Below are positions 36,201 to 48,200 of a stretch of 64,000 nt of DNA, piece after piece. Within the stretch, counting starts at the first letter, position 1; each line of letters opens with the position of its first letter. Position numbers and translations under genes: made by a program. This stretch comes from Pogona vitticeps (taxonomy: Eukaryota; Chordata; Lepidosauria; Squamata; Agamidae). The notes under the pieces are model-generated. The model did no database searches. It saw only the letters and a list, made by a program, of their open reading frames with translations, and was not told the DNA's origin. The stretch is taken from the NCBI RefSeq assembly GCF_051106095.1, contig NC_135788.1, positions 38,464,001-38,528,000 of the forward strand, in the 5' to 3' direction.

Positions 36201-39200
36201 AGCCAAGATGGTAGCCATTCACAGTAGGAGCAGCCTTTTTCAGTTTAAACTGGAATGCCAGTTAGTTAGTTAGTTAGTTAGTTAGTCCACCTTTCTCCTT
36301 GTAAAGGACCCAAGGTAGCTTAAAACATTGAAATACAATATTTAAAGCTTAAAACAATGGGTATACAATGGTGGTAAGACATCATTAAAAGACAATATTC
36401 AAAGCTAAATATCAGTGAGAACTGGCCATAGTTACCCCATCTACTAGTTAAATCTAGGCTACATTGCTGCAATATGCTTTATGCATTTATATAAATTATT
36501 TAGTAATTATTCAAACATCAACTGCAAATGCAGCTGACCGTTGGTTAATAGGGGCCTAAAAATTCTGAATGCATTACTCTAAATTTGCTGCACAAATTTA
36601 TTTTCGCAGCCATTAGAAATGCTTGTTTTGCTGTTGGGTTATTTAGTGCCTCTTCATTATTTTGATCCTGGCCACTTATTAAGATCAGATACACAGTCCT
36701 CCTTCTAGCCTCATCAATAAGGTATATGAAGTAACAAGATAGGGCTTTTTCTGCGGTGGCTCCGTAGTGTGGAAATACCTTTCACTAGACCTGCACATTG
36801 TCCTTTCAGTACATGCCTTCTAACTTGGCTTGAGTACTCATTTGTTTCAGACATTTTTTTAAAGTGGCCAGTATGCTGTTGCATAGTAATGCCTGGGTAA
36901 CAGGAATGACCACATCAGCAGATGCAGATTACCTCTAATTAAAGATTCCTTGATGATGTCATTTATACTGTGCTGGCATAGCTGCATAACAAGATTGTGA
37001 CTGGTGTTTTAAATCCATTTGCTAGTCCCAACTATAGTAGAGCCATTTAACTAGTTTCATTGAGATTATTCTAATTGGGACCACTAATTGGAATCAGGCC
37101 AGTGCTTTTATGTCAGTGATTCCTGCAAGGATGAGTTTTTTCACTGTATTCTTACAGGCTGACCAGTTGCATTTGTCCTAATCGTATGTATGGCTTTGAG
37201 GACAGCACAGAATAGATTAAAACGGGTCCCCAAGCCCAGTCCGCGGTCTGTGGCCTTCCTGGAACTGGGCCATGGAGAGGGATCTCTGCCCCTACACATT
37301 CACACACGGTGGGCATGTCGCACTCACGGAGGGGTGTGTCGTGCTTACGGGTGGGCGTGTCATGCTTGCAGGTGGCCGCTTGTGGAGGGGCATCTTGTAC
37401 CTGTGCGCATGCACGACACATCCCTCCATGAGCGTGATACACCCACCTGCGAGCATGACCTGCTGACCTGCGAGCGTGTGGGTGCCCGCACACACACACC
37501 CATGCACGGAGCCCGCAACTCGTCTGCAGTCCCAAAAAGGTTGGGGACTGGTGGTTAAAATATTATTTTGCAAATCAGTTTTATGATGTAAAGTTTTGCA
37601 GTGGGATTCTGGCCAGTATGTAAGAATTAGAACCTGTATTTCTATATGTTTCTTCTTTTTTCATCACTTCACACTTTTCCCCTACATGTCTCCTACCTTA
37701 TGCACCTTAAAAATTACAAACTGCCTTCAGTGCATTGGCAAACAAGCAATGTTTCTGCATAGCAAATCATTCAGCCAGCTGCAATTGGATACTAAGGAGC
37801 CTTGAGGCTCAGTGGTTAAACTGCTGTACTGCAGCCAAAACTGTTCTCACGACCCTGGGGTTCAATCCCAGGTAGCCGGCTCAAGGTCGACTCAGCCTTC
37901 TATCCTAACATAAATACAGTGGTGCCCCGCATAGCGAGGTTAATCCGTTCCGGATTAACCTTCTTTATGGGGAAACATCGCTATACGGAACGGGAAAACC
38001 CATTGGAACACATTAAACTTCGTTTAATGCGTTCCTAATGGGCACAAAACTCACCGTTCTGCGATGTTTCCCCATAGCGGCAGCCATTTTCGTGCCCTCG
38101 GTAAGCGAGGGCAGGGCGCGAAAATGCTGCGCGGGGCCCTTTCAGGTGTCCGGCAGCCATTTTGGAACCACCAAACATCTGATTCCCCACTCCAGGAGTC
38201 CGAGCATGGCTGGGAAACCAGGCGCAGGGCAGCTCCAAGCAGCAGCGGGGGCAGGGAGGGTGGGGGAGTCCGGATGGATTCCAGTGCTTTGCCTGGAAAC
38301 CATCCAGATCCCCCTGCCCCCGCCGCCACCGGGAGCCGCACCGCCCGCCTATCCCAGCCATGCTGGGACTCCCTGGAACAGCTGAGGGGCGGGCGTCTGG
38401 GCTTCAAACCACCGCCCCTCAGCTGTTCCAAAAGGCAGGGGATTGGGCTGCACCGGCAGAAGCCCTTCTCCCGGAGCAGCCCAAACCCACACCTTTTGGA
38501 ACAGCTGAGGGGCGGGCGTCTGGGCTTCAAACCACCGCCCCTCAGCTGTTCCAAAAGGCAGGGGATTGGGCTGCACCGGCAGAAGCCCTTCTCCTGGAGC
38601 AGCCCAAACCGCCGTCTTTTGGAACAGCTGAGGGGCGGGTGTCTGGGCTTCAAACCACCGCCCCTCAGCTGTTCCAAAAGGCAGGGGTTTGGGCTGCACT
38701 GGCAGAATCCCTTCTCCCGGAACAGCCCAAACTGCCGTCTTTTGGAACAGCTGAGGGGCGGGCGTTTGAGCGTCAAACCACCGCCCCTCAGCTGTTCCAA
38801 AAGGCAGGGGATTGGGCTGCACCGGCAGAAGCCCTTCTCCCGGAGCAGCCCAAACCCACACCTTTTGGAACAGCTGAGGGGCGGGCGTTTGAGCTTCAAA
38901 CCACCGCCCCTCAGCTGTTCCAAAAGGCAGGGGATTGGGCTGCACCGGCAGAAGCCCTTCTCCCGGAGCAGCCCAAACCGCCGTCTTTTGGAACAGCTGA
39001 GAGGCGGGCGTCTGGGCTTCAAACCACCGCCCCTCAGCTGTTCCAAAAGGCAGGGGATTGGGCTGCACCGGCAGTAGCCCTTCTCCTGGAGCAGCCCAAA
39101 CCGCCGTCTTTTGGAACAGCTGAGGGGTGGGCGTTTGAGCATCAAACCACCGCCCATCAGCTGTTCCAAAAGGCAGGGGATTGGGCTGCACCGGCAGTAG

Positions 39201-42200
39201 CCCTTCTCCTGGAGCAGCCCAAACCGCCATCTTTTGGAACAGCTGAGGGGCGGGCGTTTGAGCGTCAAACCACCGCCCCTCAGCTGTTCCAAAAGGCAGG
39301 GGATTGGGCTGCACCGGCAGAAGCCCTTCTCCCGGAGCAGCCCAAACCCACATCTTTTGGAACAGCTGAGGGGCGGGTGTTTGAGCTTCAAACCACCGCC
39401 CCTCAGCTGTTCCAAAAGGCAGGGGATTGGGCTGCACCGGCAGTAGCCGTTCTCCTGGAGCAGCCCAAATCGCCGTCTTTTGGAACAGCTGAGGGTCGGG
39501 AGTTTGGGCTGCTCCCGGAGAAGTGCTTCTCTGCTAGCAGCCCAAACGCCCGACGGTCAGCTGTTCTAAAAAGCGAGCCTTTGCGCTGCTCCCGGGGAAG
39601 TGCTTCCCCGCGAGCAGCGCAAAGCCCATTTTTTTGGAACAGCTGACCAGCGGGGCCTTTGCCAGGATCGTGGGGGAGCACTCCCCTGCGATCATCGCAA
39701 AGGGAGTTGTCCCCATAGGGGCCATCGCAAAGCGATCGCTCTTGCGATGGACTTTAGTCCATCGTAATGCGATTTCATCGTTAAACGGAGCGATCGCTAT
39801 GCGAGGCACCACTGTAGCTCAGAGAGTGCTCTAAGTACTATGGATCGGTATATAAGCAGCACGCTTTGCTTTGCTTTTTACTAATCCCTTGGCCTAAAGG
39901 ATTTTTGGTGGGTCAGCTCTGTGGGACATCTTTAGGAAGACTCTGGGTAAGGTTTTATGTCACCCTCTGTTTTCTTGAGAACTTAGACCTTGTCTACTAT
40001 AGCAGAATGCAATTCTTTGCATTATGATTTTATTACTACTTGAATGAGTGTAATACATAAGTGTGGAAGTGTGTGATTTTGATATGTGTTCATAACAATC
40101 TGAGAAAAATATGGGAATTGTAGGAATCATTATGTGCTTTTGTCTTAGCCTCAAGTTTTTATTTGCTTTTAAGGGTTGTTGTTTTTTACCACAATTCTAA
40201 ATATCTGCTGAGTGAACTGTGACTGGAATTCAGTGCAGTTGTTAATTCCAACTACAATAGACCAGTTAAATCAGTGGAATTTACCTACTATCAATCCCAT
40301 AATTCTTTTCTGTTTGGATTTAGGCCTTTACTCCTATGTTATTTCCATTGCCGTGGCCATTGATTAGTAGAATTAACAGATTTACTAACTTGGCAAGGAG
40401 TAATTAATGACATGGAGGTTGCATTCAGATCTGGCTCAGTGAAAGCAACAGATGTACAGATTTGAGTAACCGTGATCCTGGAATTCCCATTATATTTCAG
40501 ATACTAAATAATAGGTGAAACTTTTATTACATGAGACTTCATAGACTAGTTTAAATTGGAATCTTTTTTTTCCCCTTAGGGTAGACTTCTTCATACCTGG
40601 GGTTGCTGTAGTTGGTGGATTTTCAATATGTTCAAGTCCTGGTCTGTTGGAAAAAGAGGGAGTACTGGAACTCGCAATAAAACGTACAACACACCCTCCT
40701 GCTCATTGGGTTCATACTCAGGTATCTAAGTGGTATTTTGCATGCTTAGTTTTAAAGAGTTACTGTTTGATATATTTTACTGTTTTAGTCACTATAAATT
40801 GCCTTACGGCATTTAGAGCAATATTGGTGTCAAGTGTTATTTCATTTTTATACCTCACACTCTCGGTGTCTGCAACAGAGTTCCTCAATCAGGTGCTGTC
40901 CAGTTATGTTACATAACAGCTTCTCTTATTCAGCTTGGCTGTGGACCATCACTTGTGTTGTTGGGTTAGGCTACAATACATCTACAGAAGACGAGTTTAA
41001 GGAAGATTTCATATCCAGAGATGTTCATATACAAAGGGTTATCTTTAACTGGATGTACTTATTTGGCAAAATCATGTCTTCCTCCTTGAATTGAAGATTC
41101 CGACAGACATACACTTTTCCTCAGATGTCTGATGCATGCTGCCCAAGGAGAGGAGAACGGGGGGATTAATAAATAGCAGGTACAACAGCCTAATCTAAAT
41201 ATAAACTGGCATGCCATTGTCTGAAATTCTGTCTCCAACAATTAAGCACTTCCGATTTCTCCTCCAGAGGTCTCAAGGTTCCCATGGGGTGCCTGTTATC
41301 ATCAGCAAGCCCAGAGGAGGGGGTGTTGGCTGGGAGAGCAAAGTCTTTAATTACCAAAAATTGCCACTGCCAGGGCAACATAACCAATGGCTGTAATTTT
41401 CAGTATTTAAAGACTTCCTCCTTCCAGCCTGTGGCTGCCAACAGTTTCTAATGATTGAAAGGGATTCCTTGGAAGCCTTGGGACTTCCAGGGAAAGTTTT
41501 GGAAATATCTAATTGCTGAAAAGTTGCCACTGCTGGTGACATCATCTGCCTTATGTGGTATGATTCAGGCTGTAATTGTTAAAGCAGGGCAGGAAAGTGA
41601 CATGTCAACAGTGACTCCAAAATGCTGTATGGATGGTACATGCATCTAAGGCTAATGTCAGTAGCAGAGTAGACACAGTGATATTGTAAGTGTCTGGAAG
41701 CAGAAATCCTTTAAAACAACAGCATTTGTTGCTTTTGGTTCATTTTGTGCTATCAAAAGAGAGATGCTTTTCTTGCTGGTGTTCTGTTTGCTGACGAGCA
41801 GCTCAGTGTAAAATCAATGCCATCTTATCACTTCAGCAAAAAGGATTCCCAAGTGGCTCCTAATCCATCCATTTCCATGTGACCATAAAAAAGGGCTCCT
41901 ACTGTTGTTAAATAGGTTAGTTTCATGCACCATTGGAATTTCAATAAAATAACTCACTTTGAAAGATGTTCTGGAAAAGTATAGAAACAGTGTTCCCGGA
42001 CCAAGCATGCTTGTACAAATCCTTGTGGAGATTTCCTATTGATTCTCTGTTGCTCATTAGAGACCTCTCAAAATGCAACCTCATAATTATATGCCTCTGA
42101 GGCATCTCCTAGGAGGTTTGCTTCCTTCCTTCCTTCATTCTTTGTTTTATTTTATTTTTTATTTTTTAATTAAATTCATAGTGTCACAGATCTGAAAGCA

Positions 42201-45200
42201 GTTGAAAACATAGCCAGTTCTGGGGACAGCCTGTCAAGATATCATGATTAGTAAGTTCAAAGAACTGCTGATTATTAATTTAAGTTTTTATATTTATATT
42301 GTGTCTACCTGAAGTTTTAAAAATAGTGTGGATTTTATTTAAATCAATTTAAATTGTAATTTAAACAACAGCGTAAATCAGTTCTTAGAAAGATTTAATT
42401 TAACCATGTTATACCTCTGGTGTACCTTTGCTTGCTATAACCTACCCTGTTTTCCCGAAAATAGGACCTAGCCTGAAAATAAGCCCTAGTATGATTTTTC
42501 AGGATGATCGTAATATAAGCCCTACCCCCAAAATAAGCCCCAGTTAAGTGAAACCCTGCCCTCCACCGTTGTGTAGCAACCAGAAGATGACATGACTGTA
42601 TTTGAATAAATGTAGATTGTTGTACATTAAAAAAATAAAACATCCCCAGAAAATAAACCCTAATGTATTTTTTGGAGCAAAAATTAATATCCTAGAGTCA
42701 CTACCATCCATTCTAGGCAACTGTGGACCCCCAATATACTGGACCTAGCCGGATAAAAAGGCAAGGTGGGCCAGACACTTTTTCCTTAAATAATTAGACA
42801 AAAAATTGAGGTCATTTTATACACGGAAGGCAGCTGCTTTCCCTGCCTTTTGCGAAGCTACAGGGCTTAGCAAGAAGGAAGAGAAGGCTCCCTTCGGGTA
42901 AAGCAGCCGTGAAGTGGCTGCACGATAGGACTCCTTTGATCCTAAAGCAGCCATGAAAGGGCTTCAGGATCAAAGGAGTGCCCTCATGCAGCCCTTTCAT
43001 GGCTGCTTCATCCACTTCATCCACTTCCTAAGCCCCACAGGGATCAAATTTTCTAATTTGGGGGTTAGAAAAGGGAAGGGTCGTCTTATACATTGGGTCA
43101 TCTTATAAACGGAAAAATGTGGTAGTTTGGAGACCCCTGCTCTAGTGAATTACAGAGAACCACACTTTCCTTATTCCTGATTTAAGTAATGAAACAAGTT
43201 GTGTATGAGGCCAAATTAAAGATAGCAGACTTTGGGTAGCTTATGTAACTGAGAGCTTTGTTTCTTAAGATGGATGAATAAATAAACTGGGAATAGTTAT
43301 GCATGTTTATGAGCATATGGATGTAACACTTCCTAAGTTGCTAAAGACTTTTTAAAATGCAGGATGCAGAAACAGATAGTGTAATATGTTATGATTTTTT
43401 TTTCGGGTTTGGAACAATTCACATTTTACTATTTTCATGTTCTAGCTTAATAATTTTCTGGTGGCTGTTCTCCTTTGTATGTGTTGGGGCGATGGTAAAT
43501 CAAACATGGATCCCAACTGTTCTGAGCAGAGTTCTTTTGATTGGACTGGGTTTTCTTTTTTCATACCTGCAGAATTTCCCAGCATGTCTGCTAAACTGCA
43601 GACAGGTTCCCTGCAATATAATATACATTGATGAAATCCAGTAGTAGGCTGTAATATGCTGAATCAATGGAACTTACAGAGGAGTTGATCCTCCCCATTG
43701 ATTCAGTGGGGCTATTATACTTGTGACTTACAACTGGACTTCAGCTAATCTGTATTATACTGCTGGGGCCTTGCAGTTTGGTGGACGTGTTTGAGCTTTG
43801 TTCAGATATGAAGAAAAGAAAGCCTTATTCAATGACTAGAACTCTGCTCAGAACAGTTGAGATCCATGTTTGATTTACTTCTCTGAAAATGGTTCTTCTT
43901 TGTGATCTCTGTGAATACACACAAATGGGTTAGACTGCGCCTGCACAGGAGTCCTCAGAATCTTCTAGAGCTTAAAAACATGTGATTAGTAGAACGTTTC
44001 CCCGTGGCGCGCAAGTTCCTTCTTGCTGCTACTGAGATCGGACTCTTGCAATGTCTAGAGCTGTTGTGAATTGTTGCCTTTTTGTGATTTCTGGATTACT
44101 GACCTTTGGACTGATTACCATTTCTGATTTGGCTTACGGACTTTATTGTGATTTTTGGCTTCTAATCTATTTTGACTTTTGACTTGGACTGGCAATTGTT
44201 CATGTTTTCCCGTGAGTTCTTCTCTTTTTTTCCCCTTTTCCTTCTCTTCTTCTGTTCCTGCCAATTTTTATGGCCTTGTCAGGTCCCTTTAAGCACTGTA
44301 CATCGTGTGCTAATAAGATCCCCTTAACGGACAGCCATGACCGTTGCTTATTTCGTTTAGGGGAGAGGCAACAGACCCACTCCCTCCAGAGTGTAAGAAA
44401 TTGATCAAGCCTGCCCTTAAGCTCTGCTTACAGCGGCTTTGTTCATACTTGTGGGAGAAGTTTTTAACACCCCCGACCCCGGCAGACATGGAGCCTACCT
44501 TGACTCTTGCTCCTCCTACTCCTCGTTCCAAGCCTGCCACTTCATCGGCTCCTGTCACCCCTTCTCCGCAGGCTTCTTCGAAAGCACCTAAACCGAAAAA
44601 GTCTTCTACATTGATGTCGAGCTCAATATTGAAATCGCCATCGGTAAAGGATCCTAAGAAAAAGAAAGAGGTTTTTAAGCATAAAAAGCCTAGACAATCT
44701 GCTAAATGTACTCATCCTCAGGAGCTCCCTCCAGTTAGAGTTTCTCTTCTGTCACCAATACTCAAGGAATCATCCAGAGAGTTACCAGATCCAGACTCTC
44801 CTTCTTTAGCGGGCAATTCTGTACTTCCACTACAGGCTCAAGCTTCAGTATCGATATCGAGCCTCTCTCCCACTCATGGCCATTCTGAGGCTGATGTGAT
44901 CTCCAGCCCAGCCTTGGCCCATTTGAGCCCTATGTCAGTCGGGCAGGCAAAAGTAATTCAACTGTCAAACTCGGAGGTGTCGCCATAGCAGTCTCCTCCA
45001 TGTAAATGGCTGGCTAAACGTCGGCACATCTCTCCACCCCGACAGTATCCTCAGCATCTGGAGGTTATATTTCTTCCTCGTCTGTCTTGACAGCGGGCGT
45101 TCTCAGATTATGAGGAGCCTTTGTATGTAGAGGTTGATAGAAGGGGTGATCGACGTTGATACCATGGAGACGACCTCAACCCCGATCCCTACTATGATGC

Positions 45201-48200
45201 TGGTGTTTATGTAAGAGCCAAAAGAGTGTGTTATGTCTATGCCTCTTCTTCTGGATCCTCCCCATCGCCCTGTCCTCCTTGGTGTCGACATTGAGCTTAT
45301 TATCAGCTTGACCCTCCGCCATCAGAGCTGGCTTCTAAACACCATTTATCTCAGCAAGATGTTTCTCAATGAGCAGTCCATCCGTCAAAGCGTTTTCATG
45401 TCCCTTCGGTACCGTCATCCTTGGTATCGAACCGAGAGAATCTCACATTCGGTCTTCTTGTCAGGGTGCTTCTTCTAAAAGTTCTAATCCACCTGAAACA
45501 GACACTTCGGCACCAATTCCTTGAGCTCCAGCCCATGTATCAAGAAGGTCGGGGGGCCCTGGTCTACACCATCAACCTTTGTGACACGCTACCGTCTGGA
45601 CGTCAGGGCCGAAAAGGAAGCAAGTTTTGGAAGGGCTGTGCTGACTTCAGTGTTGGCGTGATGGCCCTCCTTCCGGTAAGCGAGCTTGCTAGTCACCCAT
45701 TTGTGTGCATTCACAGAGGCCACGAAGAAGAAAGGGAGGTTACTTACCTGTAACCATAGTTCTTCGAGTGGTCCTCTGTGAATCCACAGGCCCCGCCCAT
45801 CCTCCCTGCTGTCCATCACTTTGGTTCTTGAGCTTTGTTGCTATTAGAGCCTTGACAGTGGTGGACATTTTGGAACTGAGGTATTACGGGCCGGCAGAGC
45901 ATGCGCACCACGGGTGGACGTCCTATTAATCACATTTTTAAGCTCTAGAAGATTCCGATGAGTCCTGCGGAGGTGCAGTCTAACCCATTTGTGTGGATTC
46001 ACAGAGGACCACTGGAAGAACTATGGTTACAGGTAAGTAACCTCTCTATTTCAGTCATTGTGGCAGAAGGGGAAGATTGGCAGAACTGTTTGTCACTAAT
46101 ACTGTACAGTATTTGGAATATATATGTGTCTTTTTAAACAAATGCTTTTATGTAGCTGACTGTTTCTGAAGTGGATCAGCTACATTGTTCTAAGTAGTGA
46201 TTGTTTAAAGTAGGCGGCCCTTTTACACAGATGACCTCAAGGAACTGCAGCTATATCAATCTAGATTTTCTTTTGCATATAGTGATTATCCTGGAGAGAT
46301 TGTATGTGTGCATTTTTTATCCCAGAAGTGCTTGTTCATTTCCCTGATTAGTTACACTACTGGTTATCATGCGCTCATGACGGCTGCAAATATTGTTGTA
46401 TGTTGTTTTAATGCATGAGGATTGAAGGAGAATTCTAGTTTCATTTCTTCCCACTACTTAGCATGCCTCTTGTGAGAATTCTTTTAAAAGTATGTGACTG
46501 CTCAATTCCCGGGACCCTATAATCCCTGTTTTGAACTTGTAACTCCAGCTGAACATCAGACACTTCCTTTCTTTTTAAAGCTATATCATGGAATCAGCAG
46601 AAGAATGTAACTGTATACTGTTATCTCTCAGAACAATCGGCCAAATCACATTCTTAACTTTCGAGAAAATGTGCGTTAGACTAACTTAACCTTTTGTTTT
46701 CCAGTGATGTACCTAAGATCTGTGAATGAAGCATTGCAGTCCAAGCTTTGTCTTCAACTTCTGAGGTTATTGGACAATACTATGCATAGTTTGCTTTACC
46801 AACTTTAATCTCTTTCTTTTTCTCCTCCTCCTCCTCCTCCTGTAGTGCACTCTTGATTCTGAAGTGGCTTTAAGAGTGGGAGGCAACTTCTACTTTGATC
46901 CGCAGCCTGCTGACCCTCCTGCAAACCTGGTGCTCATAGCAGGTGGAGTGGGAATTAACCCTTTGTTCTCTATACTGCTTCACGCCGCAGACCTTCATAG
47001 AGCTCAGGAGAACAAAAGAACAGCATACAAAATGGGAATGACATATCTGTTCTACTGTGCAAAAAGCACAGATGAGCTGCTATTTAGGGTAGGTTAATGA
47101 AATGAGTTGTAGTCATTTGTTTTACACCAGAACAGTAGTTTAATTCTGTGAGCTTTGGGTAATGGAAAGCACTTGAACTGGAAGCAGGTATAGAAGAGCA
47201 ACACCATATTAGACGAAGCAAGAGATAAGAATGTGAGTGCAAATGCTGGGTTTTGCTGAACGGCCTGGCTTCCGTTGCTGTTGTTCTCTCCTTCCTTGTC
47301 TGACATCATCACGTTGTTGACTCTGCCACTTCCTAGTCAAGCCAACCATTTCTGTCATAGGAGCTAGAGAGCCAGCTAAGTCAGGACAGTGTTTGCATTA
47401 GGAGTGGGGAACCTGTAGTCTTAGACTACAGGTCCCAGAATCACTGCTGCTTTTGGTCTTCTGGGAGTTGGGGCAAAGACATTTGTTGGGGCCAAAATCC
47501 TGCATCTGTGGCCTATATGAAGAAGTGCTTCTTTGGTTGGCACTCAGAGGTTGATTGTGGAGGTTTTGGCTGGTGGAAAGGCAGCATACAGATTGGAACA
47601 GCTGTTTTCTCCTCCTACAGAGCATGGGGAGAAATATGCCCTTTCCAAGATTACCTTCCTCTTTTTAATTGCTATATTCCTTTTCCTGTCGCTGGGCCAC
47701 ATCCATATGCTTTACCTCTTTTTATCCCTACCAATATGTGTGTATTACTCTGCTGGCTGGATAGTTCAGTGATTTAGATATCTCTGGCTGCAGAGGTTGG
47801 GAATTCAATTCCCCACTGTGCTTTCCCATGAGAAGAGTCAGCCTGTGCAGTCATGGGCAAGCTGCACATTTCCCAGAAGAAGGGAATGGTAAACTACGTC
47901 TGAGTACGCCATCTGAGAAACCCTGAAAATGGGTCATTATAAGTGAGAATTTAGTTGAGGGTGCATCATTATTAGCTACTAATCAGAAGAAGAATACAAG
48001 CATTTGGAGCAGGATGTGGGTGATCATCTTCTCCTGAAAGCATATTTGCATCCTGGGAATTTGGGGTGTGTTTTACTTAGAAGAGAAATAGCTCTTGACT
48101 TGTAGAGATGGAAACAGTTGCATTCTCTTTTCATTAAATATAGTGCACTCAAAGTGCTCAATTTTGTAGAGTTGGACTAGGCACAGACTGCATCTGCTTT

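Larger units (their letters stand above)
37797..39880 (+). repeat. tRNA SINE split by the amplified MITE
   Basis: Head GAGGCTCAGTGGTTAAACTG, B box GGGGTTCAATCCCAGG to about 37916, resuming at 39815 with GCTCAGAGAGTGCTCTAAGT and the tail GGATCGGTATATAAGCAGCA. Same SINE as 21569-21824, which lacks the insert. Confidence 0.75.
30598..40579 (+). other. OXNAD1 intron 4
   Basis: Ten kilobases. It holds the Sauria-type SINE (31240-31578), a possible LTR-like segment near 32160-32340, a perfect hairpin (32969-33013), a retroposon tail (35862-35998), a GTTA microsatellite and LINE tail (36262-36335), a CpG-rich MITE (37225-37555), and the SINE with amplified MITE (37797-39880). 33020-35860 and 39881-40579 show no firm feature beyond diverged copies of the 'gaaatcctattgc' family. 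Confidence 0.9.
40722..46845 (+). other. OXNAD1 intron 5
   Basis: 6.1 kb. It holds MITEs at 42445-42690, 42768-43122 and 43495-43878, the DIRS-like fossil (43889-46041) and a CTC run at the 3' splice site. 40722-42440 and 46042-46820 show no recognised feature. Confidence 0.9.

Noticed and set aside
38051-39646. Four frames of 337-454 codons as protein genes
   Set aside because: They are products of a 123-bp tandem repeat within a MITE, overlap each other on both strands and match no family.
44344-44988. A 214-codon Ser/Pro-rich frame as a host gene
   Set aside because: It lies inside the inverted repeats of the DIRS-like fossil and belongs to its gag-like region.
4581-47956. tRNA genes, because of A- and B-box-like sequences
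   Set aside because: Each lies at the head of a SINE, with retroposon body and tail and no tRNA cloverleaf.
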